Assembly (NCBI GenBank): GCA_046153015.1
Contig: JBJXGF010000303.1
Location: forward strand, 1 to 8,997
Reading direction: 5' to 3'
DNA: 8,997 bases
DNA from: JBJXGF01 sp046153015
GTDB taxonomy: Bacteria; Actinomycetota; Acidimicrobiia; Acidimicrobiales; CAIXPF01
The translations under genes and the position numbers were made by a program. Shown here piece after piece: positions 1-6,426 of the stretch. Numbering within the stretch: the first letter of the stretch is position 1; each line of letters begins with the position of its first letter. The notes beneath the pieces were generated by a model. The model was not told where the DNA came from and did not search any database. It worked only from the letters and a program-made list of their open reading frames with translations.

Positions 1-1
1 C

Positions 2-1540
2 GCCGAGACCCGCGACCGAGCGGGTGACGCCGTGTCCGGTGACGCCGCCCTGCTCGACGATCGCCAGCGCGACGGGGAGCGGGATCGCGACGGGGACGAC
101 GCTCGCTATGACAGCAACGAGCAGGACGACCAGCGCGGGGGCGAGCTAGGCGACGCGCGGGACCGTCACCGCGACCAGCGCGACCTGCGCGAGCCCGCCG
201 GGGGCCAGGAGCCGGGCGGGGGTCGGCGTCGGCGGCGCCGCGGCCGGGGCAACGACCGGCCCGACCGGCCCGACCGCTCGGAGCGGCCCGACCGGCTCGA
301 GCGGCCCGACCGGCTCGAGCGGCCCGACCGGATCGAGCGGCACGGCCTGCCGCTCGAGGCCAGAGCCTCGGAGGGCTCGGCCGGGGCCGCCGAGGAGCCC
401 TTCGGCGGCGAGCTGATCACCGTCGAGGGCCTGCTCGACCTGCGCGACGAGGGCTACGGCTTCCTGCGTCTCCGGGGGTATCTGCCGAGCAAGGAAGACG
501 TGTACGTGTCGGTCAAGCAGGTGCGCCAACACGGCCTGCGCAAGGGAGACCTGCTCACCGGGGCCAGCCGCCCGGCGGCGCGCAACGAGAAGAACCCGGC
601 GCTGCTGCGGGTCGACAAGGTGAACGGCGCCGACCCGGCCGGGGCGCGAGCCCGCCGGCGGTTCGAGGACCTCACCCCGCTCTTCCCCGACGAGCGCCTG
701 CGGATGGAGCTCGACGGGGACCCGACGAACATGACCGCCCGGATCGTCGATCTCATCTGCCCGATCGGCAAGGGTCAGCGGGGCCTGATCGTGTCGCCGC
801 CAAAGGCCGGCAAGACCACGATCATGAAGCAGATCGCCCGCTCGATCGAGACCAACAACCCCGAGGTCAAGCTCATCGTGCTGCTAGTCGACGAGCGGCC
901 CGAGGAGGTGACCGACATGCGCCGCTGGGTGCGCGGCGAGGTGGCGGCATCGACCTTCGACCGGCCGTCGGAGGAGCACACGCAGGTCACCGAGCTGGTG
1001 CTCGAGCGGGCCAAGCGCCTCGTCGAGGAGGGCGAGGACGTGGTGATCATCCTCGACGGCATCACCCGCCTCGCCCGGGCGTACAACCTGGCGGCCCCCG
1101 CGACCGGGCGCATCATGTCGGGCGGGATCGACACCGGCGCGCTGTACCCCCCGAAGAAGTTCTTCGGCGCGGCCCGCAACATCGAAGAGGGCGGCTCGCT
1201 GACCATCCTCGCCACCGCGCTGGTGGAGACCGGCTCCCGGATGGACGAGGTGATCTTCGAGGAGTTCAAGGGCACGGGGAACATGGAGCTCAAGCTCGAC
1301 CGGCGCTTGGCGGAGAAGCGGATCTACCCCGCCATCGACGTCGACGCCAGCTCCACCCGGCACGAGGAGCTGCTCTTCGACCGGCGGGCGCTCCAGCAGG
1401 TGTGGAAGCTGCGCCGGGTGCTGTCGGGGCTGGCCGAAGGCGCCCCCGGCGGCGGCCTGGAGCTGTTGATCGACCGCATGAAGACCTTCAAGAACAACGA
1501 AGAGTTCCTGGCCGAGGTGGCCAAGGCCGCCTCGGTGTGA
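2..1540 (+). CDS. rho: Transcription termination factor Rho (5' end outside window)
   Basis: Rho is the hexameric RNA-dependent ATPase/helicase that binds nascent RNA and ends transcription. Numbering from the in-frame GTG at 32, the protein reads as an Arg/Asp/Gly-rich low-complexity region (about 1-115), a cold-shock-like RNA-binding domain (about 128-200, with GYGFLR and DVYVS), and the RecA-like ATPase core (about 210-490). The core shows the Walker A loop PPKAGKTT (256-263), the DERPEEV segment (287-293), Walker B VVIILD (337-342), the Q-loop region GGIDTGALYPPKKFFGAARN (364-383) and the GTGNMEL segment (414-420). The frame stays open from base 32 back to base 2 (residues AETRDRAGDA), and the small N-terminal Rho_N helical domain is not in the window. 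I therefore infer that the true start lies upstream and GTG 32 is only an internal codon. The charged insert before the RNA-binding domain is typical of high-GC actinobacterial Rho. The stop is 13 bases before the next gene. Confidence 0.97.
   Translation, partial: AETRDRAGDAVSGDAALLDDRQRDGERDRDGDDARYDSNEQDDQRGGELGDARDRHRDQRDLREPAGGQEPGGGRRRRRRGRGNDRPDRPDRSERPDRLERPDRLERPDRIERHGLPLEARASEGSAGAAEEPFGGELITVEGLLDLRDEGYGFLRLRGYLPSKEDVYVSVKQVRQHGLRKGDLLTGASRPAARNEKNPALLRVDKVNGADPAGARARRRFEDLTPLFPDERLRMELDGDPTNMTARIVDLICPIGKGQRGLIVSPPKAGKTTIMKQIARSIETNNPEVKLIVLLVDERPEEVTDMRRWVRGEVAASTFDRPSEEHTQVTELVLERAKRLVEEGEDVVIILDGITRLARAYNLAAPATGRIMSGGIDTGALYPPKKFFGAARNIEEGGSLTILATALVETGSRMDEVIFEEFKGTGNMELKLDRRLAEKRIYPAIDVDASSTRHEELLFDRRALQQVWKLRRVLSGLAEGAPGGGLELLIDRMKTFKNNEEFLAEVAKAASV
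254..343 (+). repeat. In-frame tandem repeat coding (D/E)-R-X tripeptides in Rho
   Basis: Ten consecutive 9-base units encode DRP, DRP, DRS, ERP, DRL, ERP, DRL, ERP, DRI and ERH (residues 75-104 counted from GTG 32). Within this lie three 18-base copies at 281-298, 299-316 and 317-334. The first two are identical and the third differs by one base (CTC to ATC). The unit length is a multiple of three, so slippage would keep the reading frame. It sits in the disordered, charge-alternating linker of Rho just before the cold-shock domain. Confidence 0.9.
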
Positions 1541-1553
1541 GAGCGCTGCTGCC

Positions 1554-2564
1554 GTGACCACCCAGCCTTCCCTAGGCGCCGACCGGCGGGCCGGGCTGCT
1601 GGCGGTGAAGTTGGGCGCGCTCGTACGCGACCACCTCGGCGACGCCGAGCGCGCCCCGGCCTCGTTCTCCGGCGGCGCGGCGCTGGTCGACGCGGAGCGC
1701 CGCGCGTGGATCCTGCTCGACAACCCGGCCGTGGGCGTGGGCGCCTGCATGGCGTGGGCGGCGAAGCACGACGTGGCCCGCCTCGACGTGCTGGTCGACG
1801 CCGGCCCCGGCGCCGGCGCGGCGGCCCGCCGGGCGGCCTATTTCGCGTCGCCCCCCACCGTGTGGGCGGTGGAGGGCCGCGCCCTTGTACCGGCCGCGGT
1901 CGAGGCGCTCGTCCCGCACGACCCGGCGCCCGCAGAGGCGCTGGCCGCCGCGGCGCCGCTCGCCGAGGCGGGCGTGGAGATGGTGGTCGAGCACGGCGTG
2001 GTGCTGGGCGAGATCCTCGGGCTCGAGGTGGCGCGCGTCGTGCCCGCCGAGGGCGGCGGCTGGCGGCTCGAGGTGGGCGTCGGGCGCTTCGACCGGGAGG
2101 CGTTCACCGCGCTCGAGGGCGTGCGCACCACCGAGGAGGCGTTGGCGACGACGGTGGCCGTGGTGCGCGAGCATCGCCGCCCCGAGGCCCGCCCCCACCT
2201 GCTGAACCGGTTGGCCCGGGAGCGTTGGCTGCGCGCCGACGCGCTCGCCGACCCGGCCCGGGTGGGCGCCGTGCGCCTGGCGCCGATCGGGGGGCCGACG
2301 CCGCGGGCCAGCCTGAACGAGGCCTCGCCGGCCTTCGCCCTCGGCGCCGACTCGCAGGACCGGGCGCTGGTGGTGGGCTTCGGGGTGGGCGTCGATCTCG
2401 AGCTGGCGCCCGACACGGCCGACGCCGCCGCGCTCGCCTCGCCCGGCGCCCGCCTCGTGCTGGCGACCCCGAGCCGCGACCGCTACCCGGCGCTCGAGGC
2501 CGTGGCCGCCGCGCTGGCCGCGCCGGCCGAGGTCGTCACCGTCGAGGGGAGCTGGCCGGCGTGA
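1554..2564 (+). CDS. Uncharacterised 336-aa protein between rho and prfA
   Basis: I do not recognise this family and assign no function. The GTG start at 1554 follows the rho stop by 13 bases with no clear Shine-Dalgarno sequence. The stop overlaps the prfA start (GTGA, 2561-2564), so the gene looks translationally coupled within the rho-prfA unit. The protein is Ala-rich and acidic, with no signal peptide and no convincing membrane segment, so it is probably cytoplasmic. The N-terminal part (about 38-115) alternates strand-like and helix-like stretches (AWILLD, LDVLVD, TVWAVEG). The middle has the less Ala-biased, probably conserved stretches HGVVLGEILGLEVARVV (147-163), WRLEVGVGRFDREAF (170-184), RPHLLNRLARERWLR (213-227) and PIGGPTPRASLNEASPA (244-260). 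The C-terminal part (about 270-332) again looks alpha/beta (ALVVGFGVGVDLEL, RLVLATPSRD, AEVVTVEG). The codon-position G/C pattern and the tight spacing argue that it is a real gene. It takes the place that ribosomal protein L31 (rpmE) has in many Gram-positive genomes but bears no resemblance to L31, which is about 70-80 residues. Confidence 0.85.
   Translation: MTTQPSLGADRRAGLLAVKLGALVRDHLGDAERAPASFSGGAALVDAERRAWILLDNPAVGVGACMAWAAKHDVARLDVLVDAGPGAGAAARRAAYFASPPTVWAVEGRALVPAAVEALVPHDPAPAEALAAAAPLAEAGVEMVVEHGVVLGEILGLEVARVVPAEGGGWRLEVGVGRFDREAFTALEGVRTTEEALATTVAVVREHRRPEARPHLLNRLARERWLRADALADPARVGAVRLAPIGGPTPRASLNEASPAFALGADSQDRALVVGFGVGVDLELAPDTADAAALASPGARLVLATPSRDRYPALEAVAAALAAPAEVVTVEGSWPA
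2545..2551 (+). promoter_or_regulatory. Ribosome binding site for prfA
   Basis: AGGGGAG lies nine bases before GTG 2561, inside the 3' end of the upstream gene. It supports GTG 2561 over the in-frame ATG at 2579, which has no comparable site at a suitable distance. Confidence 0.6.
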
Positions 2565-3643
2565 GCGTGGACCCGGGCATGCTCGCCCGCCTCGACGGCC
2601 TCGAGCGGGAGTTCGTCGACGTGGAGGCCCATCTCGGCGACCCGGCCGTGCTCGCCGACCCCAAGCGCTACACGACCGAGACCAAGCGCTACCGACAGCT
2701 CGAGGCGATCGTGGCCCGCACCCGCGAGCTGCGCCGCCGCCAGGACGACGTGGAGGCGGCCAAGGAGCTCTTCGGCGGAGCGTCCTCCGAGGAGCGCCAG
2801 GGCCTGCGCGACGAGATGGCCGACGCCGAGGCCGAGATCGAGCGTCTGGGCGACGAGCTGCGGCTGCTGCTCCTGCCGCGCGACCCCTACGACGACAAGA
2901 ACGTGATCGTGGAGATCCGGGGCGCGGAGGGCGGCGAGGAGGCGAACCTGTTCGCCCGGGACCTGTTCCAGATGTACCAGGGCTACGCCGGCCGGCTCGG
3001 CTGGAAGCTCGAGGTGCTCTCGGCCAGCCCCTCCCCGATGGGCGGCTACAACGAGGTGGTCTTCCTGCTCTCGGGCGAAGGCGTGTGGACCCGCATGAAG
3101 CACGAGGGCGGCCCGCACCGGGTGCAGCGCGTGCCCGTGACCGAGGCGCAGGGACGGGTGCACACCAGCTCGGCCACGGTGACCGTGCTGCCCGAGGCGG
3201 AGGAGGTCGACGTGCACATCGACCCGAACGACCTCCAGGTCGACGTGTACCGCTCGACCGGCCCCGGCGGCCAGTCGGTGAACACCACCGACTCGGCGGT
3301 GCGGATCACCCACAAGCCCACCGGGCTGGTGGTGGCGATGCAGGACGAGAAGAGCCAGCTGCAGAACCGGGCCAAGGCGCTGCAGGTGCTGCGCGCCCGG
3401 CTGCTGAAGCTGGAGCAGGACCGCCAGGCGGCCGAGGCGTCGGTGGCGCGCCGCAGCCAGATCGGCGGCGGCGGACGCTCGGAGAAGATCCGCACCTACA
3501 ACTTCAAGGAGAACCGGCTCACCGACCACCGCATCGGGCTCACGATCTACAAGCTCGACCGGGTGCTCGACGGCGAGCTCGACGAGGTGCTCGACGCGCT
3601 CGTGCAGGACGAACGAGCCCGTCAGCTCGCCGCCCCGGGATAA
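2561..3643 (+). CDS. prfA: Peptide chain release factor 1 (RF1)
   Basis: RF1 reads UAA and UAG stop codons in the ribosomal A site and triggers hydrolysis of peptidyl-tRNA. The protein is 360 aa, a normal length for RF1. It has the helical N-terminal domain (1-105), the codon-reading motif PVT at 192-194 within RVQRVPVTEAQGRVHTS (the P-x-T form marks RF1; RF2 has SPF), and the catalytic GGQ at 236-238 in STGPGGQSVNTTDSAVRITH. The C-terminal helices include ENRLTDHRIG. GTG 2561 is chosen because AGGGGAG lies nine bases upstream and the start overlaps the previous stop. ATG 2579 (354 aa) is the alternative. The gene is three bases from prmC, whose product modifies the glutamine of GGQ. The reading frame is open far upstream (from 1706), but that part lies in another frame of the preceding gene and is not RF1-like. 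Confidence 0.98.
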   Translation: MSVDPGMLARLDGLEREFVDVEAHLGDPAVLADPKRYTTETKRYRQLEAIVARTRELRRRQDDVEAAKELFGGASSEERQGLRDEMADAEAEIERLGDELRLLLLPRDPYDDKNVIVEIRGAEGGEEANLFARDLFQMYQGYAGRLGWKLEVLSASPSPMGGYNEVVFLLSGEGVWTRMKHEGGPHRVQRVPVTEAQGRVHTSSATVTVLPEAEEVDVHIDPNDLQVDVYRSTGPGGQSVNTTDSAVRITHKPTGLVVAMQDEKSQLQNRAKALQVLRARLLKLEQDRQAAEASVARRSQIGGGGRSEKIRTYNFKENRLTDHRIGLTIYKLDRVLDGELDEVLDALVQDERARQLAAPG

Positions 3644-3646
3644 GCG

Positions 3647-4597
3647 ATGAGCGAAGCGAACGCGACCGAGCGGGGCACGGCCGGAGACTCCACCACCATC
3701 CCGTGGCGGAGGTTCTTGGGCGAGGCGGCGGAGCGGCTGCGGGCGGCGGGGTTCGGGTCGGCGGAGGTGGAGGCGCGTCGCATCGTCGAGGAGGTCACCG
3801 GCGCGGAGGACGCGGCCGAGCTGCACGAGCTGCTCGACCGGCCGGCCACCGTGCGCGGCGTGGCCCGTTTCGACGCGCTGTTGGCCCGGCGCGAGGCGGG
3901 TGAGCCGCTGCAGTACGTGCTCGGCCGGTGGGGGTTCCGCCGCCTGGACCTGATGGTCGACCGGCGGGTGCTGATCCCGCGGCCCGAAACCGAGCTCGTG
4001 ACCGAGGTGGCCCTGGCCGAGATCGACCGGGTGGTCGCCGCCGTGGGGGCCAGCCATCGGGCCCGGCTCTCGGTGGTCGACCTCGGGGCCGGGTCGGGGG
4101 CGATCGCCCTCTCGCTCGCCGCCGAGCGGGTCGAGGTCGACGTGTGGGGGGTCGAGGCGTCGGCCGACGCGCTGGCGGTCGCCTCGGCCAACCTCGCCGG
4201 CATCGGCCGCCCGGCGTGGCGGGTGCGCCTGCTGGAGGGCTCGTGGTACGAGCCGCTGCCCGCCGAGCTGGCCGGTTCGGTCGGGGTGGTGGTGTCGAAC
4301 CCGCCGTACATCGCCGAGGGCGAGCAGCTCCCGGCGGAGGTGGCCGACTGGGAGCCCGCGGGGGCGCTCGTGGCCGGGCCGACCGGCCTCGAGGCGATCG
4401 AGGCGGTGGTGTCCGGCGCGGTCGCCTGGCTGGCCCCGCAGGGCGCCGTGGTGGTGGAGATAGCCCCGCACCAGGCCGACGACGCGAGGGACATCGCCGC
4501 TGCGGCCGGCTTCGCCCAGGTGGCCGTGCGGCGCGACCTCACCGGACGGGACCGGGTGCTGGTCGGCCGGGCCGGGCCCCGCCCGGAGGGCCGGTAG
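3647..4597 (+). CDS. prmC: Release factor glutamine methyltransferase PrmC (HemK)
   Basis: PrmC uses S-adenosylmethionine to N5-methylate the glutamine of the GGQ motif in RF1/RF2. The protein is 316 aa. The helical release-factor-binding domain spans about 18-90 and ends in EPLQYVLG (86-93), followed by LIPRPETE (109-116), both typical of the family. The Rossmann methyltransferase domain has VVDLGAGSGAIALSLA (143-158, SAM motif I) and the catalytic NPPY at 218-221 in VVSNPPYIAEGE. EPAGALVAGPTGLEAI (236-251) matches the conserved post-NPPY region, and VVVEIAPHQ (268-276) follows. ATG 3647 is three bases after the prfA stop, consistent with co-translation with its substrate gene. No strong Shine-Dalgarno is visible. 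The first 17 residues, rich in Ser, Thr and Glu, precede the conserved region and may be a short extension. The stop TAG (4595-4597) overlaps a candidate -10 box for rpiB. Confidence 0.96.
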   Translation: MSEANATERGTAGDSTTIPWRRFLGEAAERLRAAGFGSAEVEARRIVEEVTGAEDAAELHELLDRPATVRGVARFDALLARREAGEPLQYVLGRWGFRRLDLMVDRRVLIPRPETELVTEVALAEIDRVVAAVGASHRARLSVVDLGAGSGAIALSLAAERVEVDVWGVEASADALAVASANLAGIGRPAWRVRLLEGSWYEPLPAELAGSVGVVVSNPPYIAEGEQLPAEVADWEPAGALVAGPTGLEAIEAVVSGAVAWLAPQGAVVVEIAPHQADDARDIAAAAGFAQVAVRRDLTGRDRVLVGRAGPRPEGR

Positions 4598-4600
4598 TCT
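4595..4600 (+). promoter_or_regulatory. Candidate -10 box for a leaderless rpiB transcript
   Basis: TAGTCT fits the actinobacterial -10 consensus TAnnnT. It lies exactly six bases before ATG 4607, the spacing expected if transcription starts at or next to the A of the start codon. Its first three bases are the prmC stop codon. No TTGACA-like -35 is seen. A short box in GC-rich DNA can arise by chance, so this is tentative. Confidence 0.35.
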
Positions 4601-4606
4601 CGCAGG

Positions 4607-5074
4607 ATGACGACGATGGCCGTCGGAGCGGATCACGCCGGTCGCCGCTTGAAGGACGTGCTGGCTGCCCGCCTGCGTGACCGGGGTGTGGAGGTGGTCG
4701 ACCTCGGGACATTCAGCGACGAGGCGGTCGACTACCCCGAGTTCGGCGTCGCCGTGGGGGAGGCCGTCGCCGCCGGCCGGGTGGACCTCGGGCTCTGCGT
4801 CTGCGGGAGCGGCATCGGCATCGCCATCGCCGCCAACAAGGTGCACGGCGTGCGCGCCGCCACCGTGCACGACGTGAGCTCCGCCCGCCTCGCCCGGGAG
4901 CACAACGACGCCAACGTCGTCTGCATCGGCGCCCGTTTGACCGGCGACGAGGTGGCGCTCGACGCGCTCGACGCGTTCCTCGCCGCCCGCTTCGCCGGCG
5001 GCCGCCACGCCGCTCGCGTGGCCAAGCTCGACGCGCTCGGTACCGTGAACGCGTCATCACCTCAGGGGAGTTGA
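4607..5074 (+). CDS. rpiB: Ribose-5-phosphate isomerase B
   Basis: RpiB interconverts ribose 5-phosphate and ribulose 5-phosphate in the non-oxidative pentose phosphate pathway, in the cytoplasm. The protein is 155 aa, the usual size. Motifs are GADHAG (7-12), SDEAVDYPEFG (37-47), CVCGSGIGIAIAANKVHGVR (64-83) and REHNDANVVCIGAR (97-110). By comparison with the E. coli enzyme, which aligns without gaps here, Asp9, Cys66 and His99 are the expected active-site residues. Cys66 makes this the E. coli-like type rather than the mycobacterial type, which lacks that cysteine. ATG 4607 gives E. coli-like numbering and sits six bases after a TAGTCT box. ATG 4616 is an in-frame alternative with AGGA close upstream. 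The gene starts nine bases after prmC and ends three bases before glyA. Confidence 0.96.
   Translation: MTTMAVGADHAGRRLKDVLAARLRDRGVEVVDLGTFSDEAVDYPEFGVAVGEAVAAGRVDLGLCVCGSGIGIAIAANKVHGVRAATVHDVSSARLAREHNDANVVCIGARLTGDEVALDALDAFLAARFAGGRHAARVAKLDALGTVNASSPQGS
5064..5070 (+). promoter_or_regulatory. Ribosome binding site for glyA
   Basis: AGGGGAG lies seven bases before ATG 5078, overlapping the end of rpiB. It is one of the clearest Shine-Dalgarno sequences in the window and fixes the glyA start. Confidence 0.7.
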
Positions 5075-5077
5075 GCC

Positions 5078-6319
5078 ATGCCCTGGCCCGCCGAACGCGA
5101 CACCGAGCTGTTCTCGATCATCGACCGTGAGGTCGAGCGGCAGAACACCACCCTGCAGCTGATCGCCAGCGAGAACTTCGCCTCGCCGGCGGTGCTCGAG
5201 GCGGCCGGCTCGGTCCTCACGAACAAGTACGCCGAGGGGTACCCCGGCAAGCGGTACTACGGCGGGAACGCGGTGATCGACGAGGCGGAGGACCTCGCCC
5301 GGCGACGGGCCTGCTCGCTCTTCGGCGCCGACCACGCGAACGTGCAGCCCCACTCGGGCGCCAACGCCAACCTGGCCGTGTACCTGGCGGTCTGCGAGCC
5401 GGGCGACACGATCCTCGGCATGAGCCTCGACCACGGCGGGCACCTCACCCACGGCTCGCCGGTCAACGCCAGCGGGCGCCTGTACCGGTTCGTGCCCTAC
5501 CACCTCTCCGCCAGCGACGAGCGGCTCGACTACGACGAGGTGCGGTCGCTGGCCCTGGCCGAGCGGCCCAAGCTGATCGTGGCCGGCGCCACCGCCTACC
5601 CCCGGGTGATCGACCCGGAGGCGTTCCGCTCGATCGCCGACGAGTGCGGCGCGTTGCTGATGTTCGACGCCGCACACATCGCCGGGCTCATCGCCGGCGG
5701 CGCCCACCCGAACCCCGTGCCCCACAGCGACATCGTGACCTTCACGACCCACAAGACGCTGCGGGGCCCCCGGGGCGGGGCGATCGTGTGCCGCCAGAAC
5801 CTGGCCGGAGCGATCGACAAGGCCGTGTTCCCCGGGCTGCAGGGCGGTCCGCTCGAGCACGTGATCGCGGCCAAGGCGGTGGCCTTCCGAGAGGCGGCGC
5901 AGCCGGGCTTCGCCGCCTACGCGGCCCAGATCGTCACCAACGCGCAGGCGCTCGCCCGCACGCTCGGCGAGCGGGGCTTCCGTCTCGTGTCGGGCGGCAC
6001 CGACAACCACCTCATGCTGGTCGACCTGCGCTCCTTCGACGCCGAGCTCACCGGCAAGGCGGCCCAGGAGGTGCTCGACCGGGCGGGGATCACGCTCAAC
6101 CGCAACGCCATCCCCGGCGACCCGCGCTCGCCGTTCGTCACATCGGGCCTGCGGATCGGCACGGCGGCCTGCACCACGCTCGGCATGCAGGCCGAGGAGA
6201 TGCAGCTCATCGGCGAGCTGATCGCCCGCACCCTGGAGCGGCGCGACGACGACGCCGAGGTTGACGCCGTGCGCGGCGAGGTCGCCGCGCTGTGCTCCAA
6301 GTACGCGCCGTACGTGTAG
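5078..6319 (+). CDS. glyA: Serine hydroxymethyltransferase
   Basis: GlyA is a cytoplasmic pyridoxal-phosphate enzyme. It converts serine and tetrahydrofolate to glycine and 5,10-methylene-tetrahydrofolate, the main entry of one-carbon units. The protein is 413 aa, the standard bacterial length. Visible family hallmarks are LQLIASENFASPAVLEA (26-42), NKYAEGYPGKRYYGG (49-63), the PLP-contacting DAAH (197-200), and VTFTTHKTLRGPRGG (220-234), in which Lys226 is the Schiff-base lysine. SGLRIGTAACTTLGM (356-370) contains the substrate-carboxylate arginine. VTFTTHKT has Phe where many homologues read TTTTHKT, a mild change. ATG 5078 follows AGGGGAG at a good distance and the rpiB stop by three bases, so the two genes are almost certainly co-transcribed. 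GC-rich inverted repeats downstream could end the transcript. Confidence 0.98.
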   Translation: MPWPAERDTELFSIIDREVERQNTTLQLIASENFASPAVLEAAGSVLTNKYAEGYPGKRYYGGNAVIDEAEDLARRRACSLFGADHANVQPHSGANANLAVYLAVCEPGDTILGMSLDHGGHLTHGSPVNASGRLYRFVPYHLSASDERLDYDEVRSLALAERPKLIVAGATAYPRVIDPEAFRSIADECGALLMFDAAHIAGLIAGGAHPNPVPHSDIVTFTTHKTLRGPRGGAIVCRQNLAGAIDKAVFPGLQGGPLEHVIAAKAVAFREAAQPGFAAYAAQIVTNAQALARTLGERGFRLVSGGTDNHLMLVDLRSFDAELTGKAAQEVLDRAGITLNRNAIPGDPRSPFVTSGLRIGTAACTTLGMQAEEMQLIGELIARTLERRDDDAEVDAVRGEVAALCSKYAPYV

Positions 6320-6333
6320 CGGAACCCTCGCCG

Positions 6334-6381
6334 CTGCGCCGCGACGGGCGACGCGTCCCCCCGCCCCGGGAGGCGGCGCAG
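6334..6381 (+). terminator. GC-rich inverted repeats between glyA and the wecA-like gene
   Basis: Perfect 9-base arms CTGCGCCGC (6334-6342) and GCGGCGCAG (6373-6381) flank about 30 bases. These bases contain an 8-base palindrome GACGCGTC (6350-6357) and the left half of a smaller hairpin whose arms are CCGCC (6361-6365) and GGCGG (6372-6376). There is no T-tract. This may be a factor-independent end signal for the glyA transcript of the kind proposed for high-GC bacteria, or an operator, since the right arm directly abuts a candidate -10 box. Short GC-rich inverted repeats are common by chance at this base composition. Confidence 0.35.
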
Positions 6382-6387
6382 TAGGTT
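6382..6387 (+). promoter_or_regulatory. Candidate -10 box upstream of the wecA-like gene
   Basis: TAGGTT fits TAnnnT and lies six bases before a GTG at 6394, the same geometry as TAGTCT-N6-ATG in front of rpiB. It follows immediately after the right arm of the inverted repeat. No recognisable -35 is present. Confidence 0.35.
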
Positions 6388-6393
6388 GAGGAG

Positions 6394-6426
6394 GTGCCAC
6401 TGCGGCTGCGATCCAACGCGCCATGA
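6394..6426 (+). CDS. Possible 10-codon leader ORF overlapping the wecA-like start
   Basis: From GTG 6394 a ten-residue frame (MPLRLRSNAP) ends in TGA at 6424-6426, overlapping the downstream ATG as ATGA. The strong Shine-Dalgarno-like AGGAGG at 6389-6394 is 28 bases from ATG 6423, too far to serve it directly. It overlaps this GTG and is five bases from an in-frame CTG at 6400. Either the GTG is used on a leaderless transcript from the TAGGTT box, or the AGGAGG starts the frame at CTG. In both cases translation would hand over to the downstream gene at ATGA. This is inferred from layout only; such a short frame carries no coding statistics. Confidence 0.25.
   Translation: MPLRLRSNAP

Noticed and set aside
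170..192. PD-(D/E)xK nuclease-like reading of the unknown protein (residue numbers 147-184 give Glu-rich strands)
   Set aside because: I considered GEILGLEV...LEVGVG as a degenerate nuclease core, but the required lysine and aspartate spacing is not present, so no function is claimed. The positions given here are residues of the 1554-2564 gene.
1706..2560. Apparent 285-codon N-terminal extension of prfA
   Set aside because: This part is Arg/Gly/Pro-rich, lies in another frame of the preceding gene, and RF1 of normal length starts at 2561 with a Shine-Dalgarno sequence.
2483..5008. Minus-strand open frame of 841 codons opposite prfA, prmC and rpiB
   Set aside because: It lies antisense to three certain genes. 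Its His/Arg/Gly/Val-rich, repetitive composition is the usual shadow of G/C-biased codons, with no recognisable domain.
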